A stretch of 64,000 nt of DNA from an uncultured Oscillospiraceae bacterium (GCA_934589665.1 CAKTOJ010000001.1:1-64000); one strand, 5' to 3'. Numbered from the stretch's first letter, positions 7,490-16,587 are shown. Notes: a model not told the origin generated them from the letters alone. Made by a program: numbers and translations.

Positions 7490-8314
7490 ATGACGAATTT
7501 TGCACTGCTTCAGACGAATATCGCCTTTGACGATCCGAAGGCCAATTACGAGAATGTCCGTAAGCTGTTTGCTTCGGCGATGGAAAAGACGCCGCGCCCC
7601 GATGTGGTGGTCCTCCCCGAGGACTGGTCGGCGGGCTTCTCGGATAAGATGTTCCATGAAATGGAAAAGCACTGCGAGCCGCCGGACGGCCCGACGCTGC
7701 AGGTTTGTAAGGATCTGGCCAGAGAGTACCATGTCTGGGTCGCTGCCGGTTCGATCAGCACGCTCCATGAGGACGGAAAGATGCGCAACACCGTTTTCCT
7801 GATCGACCGCGACGGCAATGTTGTGGGAGACTACAGCAAGATGCACCTCTACAGCGACATGGACGAGGACGCGCAGCTGACGCACGGCGATAAACACGAG
7901 GTATACGAGACGGAATTCGGCCGCGTGGGCATGATGGTCTGCTACGATATCCGCTTCTGCGAGCTCTCCCGCATTTACGCGCTGAAAAACGCGGATGTGC
8001 TGGTCGTCGTTTCCAACTTCCCGAATCCGCGCGTCAACCACTGGCGCACGCTCCTGATGGCCCGCGCGATCGAAAATCAGATGTTCGTCGTCGCCTGCAA
8101 CCGCGTCGGCCCGAGTCCGATGGGCACCTACTGCGGGCACTCGATCATCATTGACCCATGGGGCGAGGTGATCGCCGAGGGCGGCGATGAGCAGGAGATC
8201 GTCACCGGCTCGATCGACTTTGAAAAGACGAAGGAAGTGCGCAGCCTGATCCATATGTTCCGCGACCGCCAGCCGCAGTCTTACGGGACGACATTGACCG
8301 ATCCTCAGATTTAA
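7490..8314 (+). CDS. Carbon-nitrogen hydrolase (nitrilase superfamily, omega-amidase-like)
   Basis: Cytosolic amidase of 274 residues. The Glu-Lys-Cys triad is present: Glu44 in VLPEDW, Lys117 in DYSKMHLY and Cys151 in VCYDIRF. The overall pattern, including CYDIRFCELSRI and NHWRTLLMARAIENQ, fits the branch containing omega-amidase/Nit2 and related small-amide hydrolases. AGGAGG precedes the ATG by 9 bases. It stands alone: the next gene runs toward it, so no pathway can be inferred. The substrate (2-oxoglutaramate, deaminated glutathione or another small amide) is undetermined. Confidence 0.88.
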   Translation: MTNFALLQTNIAFDDPKANYENVRKLFASAMEKTPRPDVVVLPEDWSAGFSDKMFHEMEKHCEPPDGPTLQVCKDLAREYHVWVAAGSISTLHEDGKMRNTVFLIDRDGNVVGDYSKMHLYSDMDEDAQLTHGDKHEVYETEFGRVGMMVCYDIRFCELSRIYALKNADVLVVVSNFPNPRVNHWRTLLMARAIENQMFVVACNRVGPSPMGTYCGHSIIIDPWGEVIAEGGDEQEIVTGSIDFEKTKEVRSLIHMFRDRQPQSYGTTLTDPQI

Positions 8315-8433
8315 AGGAGACAGATTCCCGTTATGAAGGTGGACATTTTCCGTTACCTTGCAAACCTTTTCCGGCTGTGTGGGCGGCTTTGTCCGGCTGG
8401 ATGGGGAGCTTTTCCTTTATCCTTTTCCGCGTT

Positions 8434-9252
8434 TTACTTCCGGCCGACGAGCATGGCCGAATCGCCCAGCATCATCAGCCCGGCGCGGCGCTTCGAGCCG
8501 AAGATGGGCGCGGCGGTCTCCATATATTCCGCCTCGGCAAAGCCCATGGCCCTGAGCTTTTCCGCAAAGGCGTTCATGTCGCCGTACATCTGCGGCTTCA
8601 TTTCGTCGTGCAGGACGAACACGCCGCCCTTTTTCAGCACGCGCAGGCTCTCGAGCAGGAGCGCCTGACGGTCCGCGCCCATGATGTTATGGTAGACGTA
8701 GTTGCTGATGACGGCGTCGAAGCTCTCATCGGGGAACGGAAGTGCATTGGCGTCGCCATGGACGAAGGTGCAGCGGTCGCCAACGCCCTCGGACGCGGCG
8801 TTCTTCTCGCAGACCACCTTACTGTAGTTATACATGGCGCCCCAGTAGTCAAGGCCGGTGATCTGCGCGCCGGGCCACGTCAGCGCCGCGCGGACGGACA
8901 GCGCGCCGGAGCCGCAGCCGACCTCGAGAACGTTTCCCTGCCCGCCGAAGGCAAGGCTGCTCAGGACGGCCTGATGCACGCGCTCCATCATGCCGCCCTT
9001 GCCGAAGGCGTACTGGCGGCGGATCCACGCCATCCAGCCGAGCAGAGCAAGCAGGAGGATAAAGGCCGCGGCAGATATGACGCCGAGGACAGTGCACCCG
9101 AATGCGGTGAATGACAGGACGGAGAGCAGCAGTGCGAGCAGCGCGAGCGCGCCGTAGATATAGAATACGGGGTTGGACATCCAGCTGCCGTAATCCTCGC
9201 CGTGGGCACCGACGCGGATGCGCTTTTGAAGGTCAGAGATACGAACCTGCAT
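8434..9252 (-). CDS. Membrane-anchored class I SAM-dependent methyltransferase
   Basis: 272 residues. Two hydrophobic helices near residues 29-50 and 53-76 precede a Rossmann-fold methyltransferase domain. Motif I is VLEVGCGSGALS (108-119), followed by GLDYWG (motif II acidic residue) and ALPFPDESFDAVIS. These support SAM binding; the substrate is unknown. The two N-terminal helices suggest it works at the membrane, perhaps on a lipid or hydrophobic metabolite. It is transcribed after the decayed ATC-hydrolase-like gene, possibly once with it. Confidence 0.85.
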   Translation of the reverse strand: MQVRISDLQKRIRVGAHGEDYGSWMSNPVFYIYGALALLALLLSVLSFTAFGCTVLGVISAAAFILLLALLGWMAWIRRQYAFGKGGMMERVHQAVLSSLAFGGQGNVLEVGCGSGALSVRAALTWPGAQITGLDYWGAMYNYSKVVCEKNAASEGVGDRCTFVHGDANALPFPDESFDAVISNYVYHNIMGADRQALLLESLRVLKKGGVFVLHDEMKPQMYGDMNAFAEKLRAMGFAEAEYMETAAPIFGSKRRAGLMMLGDSAMLVGRK

Positions 9253-9298
9253 GGGGATGACTTCCTTTCGTTTAAAAAATTGGAGCGAGGTCAGAGCA

Positions 9299-9813
9299 TT
9301 ATTGACGCGCCTTCCGCAGAGAGCGGATCAGGCGGGTATAGGAGAAGAGAAGAACGGTGCACATCTTCGCCATATAGGCCTCGTCCGCCTTGTGATTGAG
9401 ACAGTAACGGAAGGTTCTCATCTGCTTACTCTCCCAGCGTGCGCAGGAATCGCAGCGGTCGTCGCCGCGGCCGAGCGTTTTGGTGCGGCGCCAGAGGAGC
9501 CGCGGATGCAGACCGGCATAGCTGACATCGTCACTGTCGCAGAAGCAGCGGCACAGCTCCGGACAGCCATAGCGCGTGCACTCGTCGTGGTAGGGGCACC
9601 TCGTCATGTCGACGCGCCAGACGGCGGCGTCCGTTTGCAGCTCCGTCGCGGCGAAGCCCGCGGCGGGGCCGAAGGCCCTGCGCCGGCGTTTTCCGATTGC
9701 AGCGCCTGTAGGCGCGCGTCAAACGCAGCGTTGAGCTGCTCCGAGCGCGCGGGGAACCGCTGCGCGGCGGTGCGCCGGAAATCCTGTATCAGGTAGCTCT
9801 CTTTCATGTTCAT
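9299..9813 (-). pseudogene. Decayed L-2-amino-thiazoline-4-carboxylate hydrolase-like gene
   Basis: The N-terminal frame begins MNMKESYLIQDFRRTAAQRF and fades after about 45 residues. A second frame then gives the family's conserved C-terminus: WRVDMTRCPYHDE, YGCPELCRCFCDSDD and RTKTLGRGDDRCD. The middle of the domain, roughly 100 residues, is missing and the two parts are in different frames, so this looks like a deletion plus frameshift. The family includes bacterial ATC hydrolases of cysteine metabolism, but most members are uncharacterised. The closing tail of about 45 residues after GDDRCD is not recognised. Confidence 0.7.
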
Positions 9814-9980
9814 GTCCCCTGTTCTGCTTGCGGTTAGGGTTCTCTAACCAATGCGCTTTGAAAAGGCCGCCCTGCGGCAGCCGGCCCGGCCTCTTTGCGG
9901 CGGAACGCAGACGAGCACCGGATGAAGCGGTTTTGCAGTCACATTGTAGCATCCGTGCCGCCGTTTTGCAAGAGCGGGAG

Positions 9981-10018
9981 CAGCCGCCCAACCAATTTCA
10001 AAATCGGTTGGGCGGCTG
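9981..10018. terminator. Strong hairpin downstream of the sugar-acid operon
   Basis: A 13-bp perfect stem, CAGCCGCCCAACC (9981-9993) with its complement at 10006-10018, and a 12-base loop. It lies about 55 bases beyond the end of the last operon gene. No clear T-run follows on the minus strand, so termination is likely but not certain. Confidence 0.55.
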
Positions 10019-10072
10019 CATTGACAGCGGAAAGGTGCTGCCGAAAGTGTTCGTTTTTTTGCGGATACTGAA

Positions 10073-11161
10073 TCAGAAGTGCACGAAGCCGACCTTGCTC
10101 TCCCCTGCGGACAGATCACGGGACCAACTGCAGCCGAGCTCCTGCGCGATCGAGACTAGACCGTTCCACGTGTTGTCGGGGATCTCGATGCCCTCCTTTT
10201 CCAGCTTTTCCGCGTGCTTATGCTCAAATTCACCGGGCATGAGCACCTCGTCAAAGCCCTCGGCGGGGGCGGCGGACTTGATGTAGTCACTGTGGTTCTT
10301 CACCTGCGCCTCATAGACCTCTCTGCCGTAAAAGGCATCGGGATCGACGGCCATCAGGAATACGCAGTTTTCGGCGTGGTGCGGGATGCTCCAATAGTCG
10401 TCGTTCGCCAGCGCGATCGAGAACATGTTGGCCATGACCGCCAGACCGGAGCCCTTCACGCCGCCGGCGTAGCGCCCGCCGACCGGGTACATCGTTCCTG
10501 CGGGCTCGCGGTAGAGCGCCATGGGATCGGTGGTCGGATTGCCGTAGCCGTCGCACAGCCAGCCCTCGGGAACCTGCTGACCCTTCTGCGCGTAGGTGCG
10601 GATCTTGCCCTCGGCCACGACCGTCATTGCGCCGTCCATGAAAACGGGATAGCTGCCCTTGCGGGGAACGGCCCACGAGATCGGGTTGGTGCCCATGCGG
10701 GACTCCTTTGCTCCCCACGGGGCAAGGGGACGGCTGTAGTAGAGGCCGACCGTGCTGAAGGCGAGAAGCCCCTGCTTTGCAATGTACTCCGTGTAGGAGC
10801 CGACACGGCCGACGTGCGGCGTGTTGATGCTCACGAGACAGGCCACGCCGACCTCCTTGGCCTTTTTGACCGCCAGCTCCGCCATGCCGCGGCCGACGAT
10901 CTGACCGAAGGCGTGGTTGCCGTCGACAATGGCGGTGGTGGGCGTTTCCTTCACGACCTTGATCTCCGAGCCGGGGATGACCATGCCGTTTTTCAAAAAA
11001 TCAAGATACTCGGGAATACGCAGAACCCCGTGGGAATCCAGCCCCATCAGGTTGGAGGTCACAAGCTCCTCGGCCACGATCTGCGCTTCCTTTTCGGTGG
11101 CCCCCGCCTTTTCCAGCGTCTCCTGCGCATAGCGCAGCAGATCATTTTTATTCACACGCAT
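10073..11161 (-). CDS. Malate/L-lactate dehydrogenase family oxidoreductase (LDH2/YiaK-like)
   Basis: NAD(P)H-dependent 2-oxoacid reductase family of YiaK, AllD and ComC; 362 residues. The conserved region GLDSHGVLRIPEY contains His44, the usual catalytic His, and the sequence continues with NTPHVGRVGSY, MGTNPISWAVP and GYGNPTTDPMAL. It is the last gene of the sugar-acid operon. YiaK also occurs beside a TRAP transporter, where it reduces 2,3-diketo-L-gulonate, so this enzyme probably handles a sugar-acid keto form. The ATG at 11161 follows AGGAAG; the open frame extends 54 codons further but has no better start. Confidence 0.85.
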   Translation of the reverse strand: MRVNKNDLLRYAQETLEKAGATEKEAQIVAEELVTSNLMGLDSHGVLRIPEYLDFLKNGMVIPGSEIKVVKETPTTAIVDGNHAFGQIVGRGMAELAVKKAKEVGVACLVSINTPHVGRVGSYTEYIAKQGLLAFSTVGLYYSRPLAPWGAKESRMGTNPISWAVPRKGSYPVFMDGAMTVVAEGKIRTYAQKGQQVPEGWLCDGYGNPTTDPMALYREPAGTMYPVGGRYAGGVKGSGLAVMANMFSIALANDDYWSIPHHAENCVFLMAVDPDAFYGREVYEAQVKNHSDYIKSAAPAEGFDEVLMPGEFEHKHAEKLEKEGIEIPDNTWNGLVSIAQELGCSWSRDLSAGESKVGFVHF

Positions 11162-11177
11162 AATGCTCTTCTTCCTT

Positions 11178-11540
11178 TCATGAATTGCGGACCAGATGCA
11201 GCGCAAAGCCGGCGACCTCGCCGCGGAAATAGAGCGCGAGCGTATGCCCGTCCTTTGTCGTGCGCGATTCCTCCACGAAGTCGCAGCCCTTTTCCCGCAG
11301 GTACGCTTCCGCCGCGTCGACATCGTCCGTGCCGATGGCGATGTGGCCGTGCGTGCCCCGGCCGGCGCTCTTCATCAGCTCCATCGTGCTGTTTCCGGCA
11401 AAGATCGAGGAGCGGCCCTCCTGATAGTCAAAGCCGAAAAGCCCGGCGAACAGCTGCGCGGCAGAGCGGGCGTTTTCTTCACTTCCGCAGTTGATTCCCA
11501 TATGTACGACCGAAAAATTCGGGCGCTTTGCTTCTTCCAT
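11178..11540 (-). CDS. VOC-superfamily (glyoxalase/dioxygenase fold) protein
   Basis: 120 residues with the paired beta-alpha-beta-beta-beta pattern of the vicinal oxygen chelate fold. His14 (VVHMGINCG) and a later HGHIAIGT segment provide plausible metal ligands, and LREKGCDFVEE is a typical VOC motif. It lies between the dehydratase and the dehydrogenase, 16 and 18 bases from each, so it belongs to the sugar-acid operon. It could be an isomerase, epimerase or protective lyase for a pathway intermediate; the reaction is unknown. Confidence 0.75.
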   Translation of the reverse strand: MEEAKRPNFSVVHMGINCGSEENARSAAQLFAGLFGFDYQEGRSSIFAGNSTMELMKSAGRGTHGHIAIGTDDVDAAEAYLREKGCDFVEESRTTKDGHTLALYFRGEVAGFALHLVRNS

Positions 11541-11558
11541 GATATACCTCCGATCGCT

Positions 11559-12746
11559 TTACAGGGGTGTGGACGCCTGAAATACGCACAGTGCGCCGCC
11601 CAGCCCGCGCTTTTCCGGCACGGTCAGCTTTCCGTTGAGCACGTCCAGCAGATACGAAATGCACCGTTCGCCCAGCTCCTCCGGCTTCAGACCGTCGGTG
11701 ACGACGGCGCCGGCGTTGATGTCCATGTCGCCGTCATCGCCGCCCATGGCATAATAGGTCTTGCTGTTCGAGCAAATCTTGATGCACGGGGCGACCGGGA
11801 AGCCGAGCGGATTTCCGCGCCCGGTTGAATAGAACATGACCTGTGCGCCGGTGGAAAAGAGACCGGTCAGGGAGACGGGATCATAGCCCGGTCCACGCAT
11901 GATGACAAGCCCCTTGCGCGGGCCGATCGGCTCGCCGTATTCAAGGATGTCGACGATGGGCGACGTGCCGCCCTTTTTGATGCAGCCGAGCGCCTTTTCC
12001 TGAATGGTCGTCAGGCCGCCGGCCATATTGCCGCGGGCGATGATGCGCGACGCCTCAGGGCCGAGCCATTTGCGCACCTCGACCTCCTCGGCCAGAATGG
12101 CGTCCTTGACGCGCTGCCCGACCTCCGGGGTGACGGAGCGGGCGGCGAGTGTATCCTCCGTGCCGATCATTTCTGCCATTTCCGTCAGGAGGACCGTGCC
12201 GCCGTTTTCAACGAGCCAGTCGGAAACATAGCCGATCGCCGGATTGGCCGTGATACCGCTGAGCGCGTCGGAGCCGCCGCACTGCGTCCCCAGCACGAGA
12301 GAGGACAGCGGGGCCTCCTGACGCCGACAGCCGGCGGCTTCCTGCAAGAATTTGCGGGCCTGTGCGATGCATTTGGAGATGACCGCCTCGCAGCCGCCGT
12401 CGTCCTGCACGATCTGCGCAAAGACGGGCATGCCGCTGCGCTCGTGGATCATTTGGCCGATGACCTTTGCGTCGTCCGTTTCACAGCCGACGCCGATGAG
12501 CAGAACGCCGTAAATGTTCGGGTTGGTGCACACGCCTGTGAGCACCCTCCGCCAGCGGTCGAACTCGCCGGGGATGGAGCAGCCGTAGGTGTGGATCAGT
12601 GGGATCACATCGGGGACCTCGGCGCAGATCCGGTTGACGATGCCGTTTGCGCAGCTGCAGTTGGCGATGGCGACCACGTGGTTGCGGATGCCGACCGCCC
12701 CGTTCGGCCGGATATAGCCGTTGAATGTTTTTACCGTGTTTTTCAT
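11559..12746 (-). CDS. UxaA-family dehydratase, large (C-terminal) subunit
   Basis: 395 residues matching the C-terminal catalytic part of altronate/galactarate dehydratases. Conserved pieces are GYIRPNGAVGIRN, HTYGCSIPG, LLIGVGCETDD, GTQCGGSDALSG and the end region FYSTGRGNPLGFPVAPCIK. Several Cys residues (in GCS, GCE and QCGGSD) could bind an iron-sulfur cluster. Its start overlaps the small subunit by 4 bp, so the two form one enzyme, as in split UxaA/SuyAB systems. With KDG kinase and KDPG aldolase in the operon, dehydration of an aldonate-type sugar acid to 2-keto-3-deoxy acid is the likely reaction. Confidence 0.85.
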   Translation of the reverse strand: MKNTVKTFNGYIRPNGAVGIRNHVVAIANCSCANGIVNRICAEVPDVIPLIHTYGCSIPGEFDRWRRVLTGVCTNPNIYGVLLIGVGCETDDAKVIGQMIHERSGMPVFAQIVQDDGGCEAVISKCIAQARKFLQEAAGCRRQEAPLSSLVLGTQCGGSDALSGITANPAIGYVSDWLVENGGTVLLTEMAEMIGTEDTLAARSVTPEVGQRVKDAILAEEVEVRKWLGPEASRIIARGNMAGGLTTIQEKALGCIKKGGTSPIVDILEYGEPIGPRKGLVIMRGPGYDPVSLTGLFSTGAQVMFYSTGRGNPLGFPVAPCIKICSNSKTYYAMGGDDGDMDINAGAVVTDGLKPEELGERCISYLLDVLNGKLTVPEKRGLGGALCVFQASTPL

Positions 12747-13009
12747 TTCATTAACTTCTCCGAGTCCAGATTGTGAACATGAATATGCTCACCCGGATGA
12801 ACCGCCTTCGTGGCGTAGCCGATGCAGGCGCCATACTTGAGCACGGTGTCGCCGGGAGCAAGCTCCCGCAGCGCCATTTTGTGCAGCATGGCCACCGGCT
12901 CGCGCGCGGTGATCTGCACGGTACCGAAATCGACGGTCTCGCCGGCCTCCACCGGCTCGAGAACCATCCCCACGCTGTCGCGGGGATCAATGATGAGCCC
13001 TCGTTTCAT
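12743..13009 (-). CDS. UxaA-family dehydratase, small SAF-domain subunit
   Basis: 88-residue SAF (antifreeze-like beta-clip) domain corresponding to the N-terminus of UxaA. It reads LIIDPRDSVGMVLEPVEAG and ends with a conserved GEHIHVHNL motif whose His residues are typical of the family. It overlaps the large subunit by 4 bp (ATGA), indicating a fixed 1:1 complex. In E. coli UxaA the two parts are one chain; here they are split as in SuyA/SuyB. Confidence 0.85.
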   Translation of the reverse strand: MKRGLIIDPRDSVGMVLEPVEAGETVDFGTVQITAREPVAMLHKMALRELAPGDTVLKYGACIGYATKAVHPGEHIHVHNLDSEKLMK

Positions 13010-13018
13010 GGCTTCTCC

Positions 13019-14047
13019 TTATCTGACGACACGGCCCGAGCCGTCGCCGTTGATGAGGGTGAGGACCTCCTCGGGAGAGGAGAGGTTGAAGTCGTATTCG
13101 ATCGAGTGCTTGAGGCAGGAGGCTCCGGCGGCAAACTCGACCATTTTCTGGAGGTCAAAGCCGTTGAGATAGCCGTAGATCAGGCCGCTGGCGAAGGAGT
13201 CGCCGCCGCCCACGCGGTCGACGATCTGCATGGTGTACTTTTTGGACACGTAGGTCCTGCCGCCGGTGTAGATCATGGCCGACCAGTTGTTGACCGAGGC
13301 GGAAATGGATTCGCGCAGGGTGATGGCGACCATTTCAAAGCCGTACTTCTCCGTCAGGTTGGCGGCAAGGGAGCTGTAGCCCTCCAGGCTGAGCTTGCCC
13401 TGCGTGATGTCCGTGTTGTCCGCCTTCACGCCGAGGACCTTTTCCGAATCCTCCTCGTTGGCGATCAGCACGTCCACATACTGCATGAGCGGCTTCATTG
13501 CGCGCTGGGCCTCCTCGGTCGTCCAGAGGGACTTGCGGTAGTTCAGGTCACAGCTGACCTTTACGCCATTGCGCTTGGCGGCAATGCACGCCTGCTCGCA
13601 GATCTGACGCAGATTCTCGCTCAGCGCGACGGTGATCCCGGTGAAGTGGAACCACGCCGCGTCCGCAAAGATCTCATCCCAGTCGAAATCGCTGGTGCTT
13701 GCCTCGGAGATGGCGGTATGCTTGCGGTCGTAGATGATCTTGGAGGGGCGCTGGCTGGCACCCTTTTCGAGGTAGTACACGCCGAGGCGGTCGCCGCCCC
13801 AGGCAATATGGTCCGTTTTCACGCCCCACTTATCCAGCACGCGCTTGGCGCAGCGGCCGATATCGTTGTCGGGAAAACGCGTGACCATTTCCGCCGGCAT
13901 GCCCATGTAGGAAAGGGCGATGGCCATATTGCCCTCCGCGCCGGAGTAGCTGAGATTAAAGCGGTCCGCCTGCGAAAAGCGCAGATACCCGTCGGGCGAC
14001 ATGCGCAGCAGGATCTCACCGAAGCCGACAAATTTTTTCTTTTCCAT
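13019..14047 (-). CDS. kdgK: 2-keto-3-deoxygluconate kinase (PfkB family)
   Basis: Phosphorylates 2-keto-3-deoxygluconate (KDG) to KDPG. 342 residues with the ribokinase fold: the sugar-binding start SYSGAEGNMAIALSYMG (33-49) and the PfkB signature DRVGGGDSFASGLIYG, where Asp283 is the catalytic base. The motif reads GGGDSF instead of the usual GAGDAF. The strongest argument for KDG is the KDPG aldolase gene immediately upstream in the operon. AAGGAG precedes the ATG. Confidence 0.88.
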   Translation of the reverse strand: MEKKKFVGFGEILLRMSPDGYLRFSQADRFNLSYSGAEGNMAIALSYMGMPAEMVTRFPDNDIGRCAKRVLDKWGVKTDHIAWGGDRLGVYYLEKGASQRPSKIIYDRKHTAISEASTSDFDWDEIFADAAWFHFTGITVALSENLRQICEQACIAAKRNGVKVSCDLNYRKSLWTTEEAQRAMKPLMQYVDVLIANEEDSEKVLGVKADNTDITQGKLSLEGYSSLAANLTEKYGFEMVAITLRESISASVNNWSAMIYTGGRTYVSKKYTMQIVDRVGGGDSFASGLIYGYLNGFDLQKMVEFAAGASCLKHSIEYDFNLSSPEEVLTLINGDGSGRVVR

Positions 14048-14067
14048 GGTATGCGCTCCTTAATGAC

Positions 14068-14712
14068 TTATTGGTTTGCGATGGCGACAAAGGCCGCGGC
14101 TCGCGCGCTGAGGGTCGCGTAGTCGCCCGCCTCGCGGACGGCCTTATCGACAAGGCGTCCGCTGATGCCCGCACCGACCATGCCGAGCTTGAGGTAATCG
14201 CCCAGATTCTCCTCGTTCAGGCCGCCGGTGCCGAGGATCTTGACGTGGCTGATCGGGCCGAGAATGTCCTTGAAGTAGGCAAGGCCGAGGCGCACCGTCG
14301 GGAAAAGCTTGACGAAGTCTGCGCCCGCGTCGTGTGCGCACAGGATCTCGCTGGGCGACATGGCGCCGGGAATGGAGGCCATGCCGAGCTCCTTCGTCAG
14401 ATGAATGATATCGACGTTGGTGTTGGGGGAGATGATGTATTCCGCACCGGCGGCCTTCGCGGCGCGCACCTGCTCCTGCGTGAGCACCGTGCCGGCGCCG
14501 AAGTGCATGGTCTCGCCGAACTCGCCGCGCAGCAGCTCGATCGCCTGCGCCGTCTTTTTGACCGCCTCGGGATCGGCCTGATCGAAGGTGACCTCCATCA
14601 GGCGGATGCCGCCGTCGTACATGGCGTGCGCCAGACGCAGAAGCTCTTCCCCATAGATTTTTCTGCAGATGCAGATGATTTTGTGCTTTTCAATGTATTC
14701 GACAATATTCAT
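14068..14712 (-). CDS. eda: KDPG/KHG-type aldolase
   Basis: Cleaves 2-keto-3-deoxy-6-phosphogluconate to pyruvate and glyceraldehyde 3-phosphate through a Schiff base. 214 residues form a TIM barrel with Glu40 in MEVTFD, the GAGTVLT segment (72-78), and Lys135 in ADFVKLFP as the Schiff-base lysine. It lies between the TRAP transporter and KDG kinase genes on the same strand. It completes the route from transported sugar acid to central metabolism. Confidence 0.92.
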   Translation of the reverse strand: MNIVEYIEKHKIICICRKIYGEELLRLAHAMYDGGIRLMEVTFDQADPEAVKKTAQAIELLRGEFGETMHFGAGTVLTQEQVRAAKAAGAEYIISPNTNVDIIHLTKELGMASIPGAMSPSEILCAHDAGADFVKLFPTVRLGLAYFKDILGPISHVKILGTGGLNEENLGDYLKLGMVGAGISGRLVDKAVREAGDYATLSARAAAFVAIANQ

Positions 14713-14740
14713 AATATCCTTTTATCCTCTTTTCGCGGCT

Positions 14741-16027
14741 TTACCACAGCAGGTTGCACAGCCATGTCGAGATGGCCGGCACATAGGTTACAAGCATGAG
14801 CTGAACGAACAGCATAATTAAATAAGGAATAGCTTCCTTGATGAAGCTCTTGATCTTACATCCGGTCACACCGCAGGTGACGTACATCAGCGTGCCCATG
14901 GGAGGCGTGATGCCGCCGATCGACATGTTGAACACCCAGATCATGCCGAACTGGACCATATCGATGTTGTAGGCCCGCGCGATGGGAGCAAGAATCGGAA
15001 TCAGCATGACGGCGGCCGCATTGCCCTCAACGAACATGCCGACAAGGATGAGGAACAGGTTGACCAGCAGCAGGAAGAAGAACTTGCTGTCGATGTTGTC
15101 GACCATCAGGGTCAGGAGGCGCTGGGGGATCTTCTCGATCGTAAAGACCCATGCGATGGAGGAGACCGCGCCGATGATCATCATGATGCTCGCGGTCTGG
15201 CGGATCGTTTCCTCCAGCGCTTCGATCAGGCGCTTGACGGTCAGCTCGCGGTAAGCGAGGCCGAGGATCAGCGCGAAGATGACGCAGGCCGCGCCGGCCT
15301 CCGTCGCCGTCATGATGCCGATGCGGATGCCGCCGATGATCAGCAGCGGAAGGCACAGGGGAAGAATCGCCTCGCGGAGCGCCTTCATAAACTCCCGCGC
15401 GCTGAGCTTTTCCGTGCGCAGCGAGGTGTAGCCGCGCTTTTTGGAAATAACATAGTTCAGGATCAGCATGAGGACCATCAGCAGCAAGCCGACGCTGATG
15501 CCGGCGGCGAAGAGCTTGCCGATGGACACGCTGGCGAGAGAGCCGTAAACGATCATGCCGATTCCCGGCGGGATCAGCGGCGTGATCATGGCGGAGACCG
15601 CCGTGACCACGGAGGAGAACTCCTTGGAGTAGCCGTTGCGCTCCATCTCGGGGACGAGCAGCTTGGCTTCCATCGCGGCGTCCGCCAGATTGGAGCCGGA
15701 CAGGCCGCCCATCAGCGTGGACAGCAGGACGTTGACCTGCGCAAGAGAACCTGTCATGCGGCCGGTGATGGCGACGCACAGATTCATGATGCGGCGGGTG
15801 ATGCCGGATTGGTTCATCAGAATACCGGAGAAAATAAAGAACGGGATGGCGAGCAGGCTCAGGCTGCTCATGCCGGTGATGATCTTCTGAACGACGACGA
15901 TGCCGTTGACTGTCGGCGTCATCGCCAGATAGCTGCAGGTTCCAGCCATGACGGAGACGAAAACGGGAACCTTGAGGAACATCAGGACGAGAAAGACCGC
16001 AATGGCGATCCAGATTGCCGCGCTCAT
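14741..16027 (-). CDS. dctM: TRAP transporter large permease (DctM/SiaM type)
   Basis: Large membrane subunit of a sodium-coupled TRAP transporter, 428 residues with about 12 hydrophobic segments. Family-typical stretches include GGLSGSNLADAAMEAKLL, GIGMIVYGSLA and NMSIGGITPPMG. It takes the sugar acid handed over by the binding protein. The gene overlaps the small permease gene by 4 bp and is followed by the aldolase after about 28 bases. Confidence 0.93.
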   Translation of the reverse strand: MSAAIWIAIAVFLVLMFLKVPVFVSVMAGTCSYLAMTPTVNGIVVVQKIITGMSSLSLLAIPFFIFSGILMNQSGITRRIMNLCVAITGRMTGSLAQVNVLLSTLMGGLSGSNLADAAMEAKLLVPEMERNGYSKEFSSVVTAVSAMITPLIPPGIGMIVYGSLASVSIGKLFAAGISVGLLLMVLMLILNYVISKKRGYTSLRTEKLSAREFMKALREAILPLCLPLLIIGGIRIGIMTATEAGAACVIFALILGLAYRELTVKRLIEALEETIRQTASIMMIIGAVSSIAWVFTIEKIPQRLLTLMVDNIDSKFFFLLLVNLFLILVGMFVEGNAAAVMLIPILAPIARAYNIDMVQFGMIWVFNMSIGGITPPMGTLMYVTCGVTGCKIKSFIKEAIPYLIMLFVQLMLVTYVPAISTWLCNLLW

Positions 16028-16551
16028 TCCATCATCCCCCCTTCTTCGTACTCATTGGGATTATCGGCCTCCGGGAAGAAGCGCTGCCGGATGGTGTAAT
16101 AGGTCACGCTGATTGCCATCCAGAGGCTGCCGATGGAAGCCATGATGTAGATGATCCAGCTTTTCATACGCAGCACGGTGGTCAGCTTGCCGCTTTCGAT
16201 AAACTGGATGTTCAGCTGGAGCGAATAGTAGAAAAAGAATGCCAGCGCCGCCATGGTGCACAGATAGCCGAACCACATGACAACCCGCTGCATGACGGGA
16301 GAAAACGTATCCGTCAGGACGTCGATGACAACGTGCGCGCCCTTGCGGAAGGCGTAGCTGCTTCCGCAGAAAATGACCCACAGGATCATCCACGTCTGTA
16401 TCTCCTCCATCCAGAAGATGGGGGCATGAGCGAAGTAGCGCTTGATCGCACCGACAAACGTGAGTACGACAAGGATGCACATGCAGACAGACGCAATAAC
16501 GAGATCAATGTTGAGGATGCGGTCGATCCATTTGAATACCTTGCTCTTCAA
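16024..16551 (-). CDS. dctQ: TRAP transporter small permease (DctQ type), TTG start
   Basis: Four-helix small subunit that partners DctM, 175 residues. Typical DctQ features are the first helix near residues 15-34, FWMEEIQTWMILWVIFCGS and KGAHVVIDVL. No ATG is well placed; a TTG at 16551 preceded by GAAGGAGG, about 10 bases away, is the best start and fits the family N-terminus. The reading frame extends upstream without a ribosome site. The last 4 bases overlap dctM. Confidence 0.9.
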   Translation of the reverse strand: MKSKVFKWIDRILNIDLVIASVCMCILVVLTFVGAIKRYFAHAPIFWMEEIQTWMILWVIFCGSSYAFRKGAHVVIDVLTDTFSPVMQRVVMWFGYLCTMAALAFFFYYSLQLNIQFIESGKLTTVLRMKSWIIYIMASIGSLWMAISVTYYTIRQRFFPEADNPNEYEEGGMME

Positions 16552-16587
16552 CGTGCAAAAACCTCCTTCGTGAGAATCTGGTTGAAA

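Noticed and set aside
8333-8668. Plus-strand frame after the nitrilase with an AAAGGAG site
   Set aside because: The first 30 codons could be a leftover, but the rest is antisense to the conserved methyltransferase; no recognisable protein.
11559-13009. SuyAB sulfolactate sulfo-lyase as the identity of the split dehydratase
   Set aside because: The same fold pair, and an LDH2 dehydrogenase, occur in sulfolactate pathways, but KDG kinase and KDPG aldolase in the operon fit sugar-acid breakdown better. Not fully excluded.
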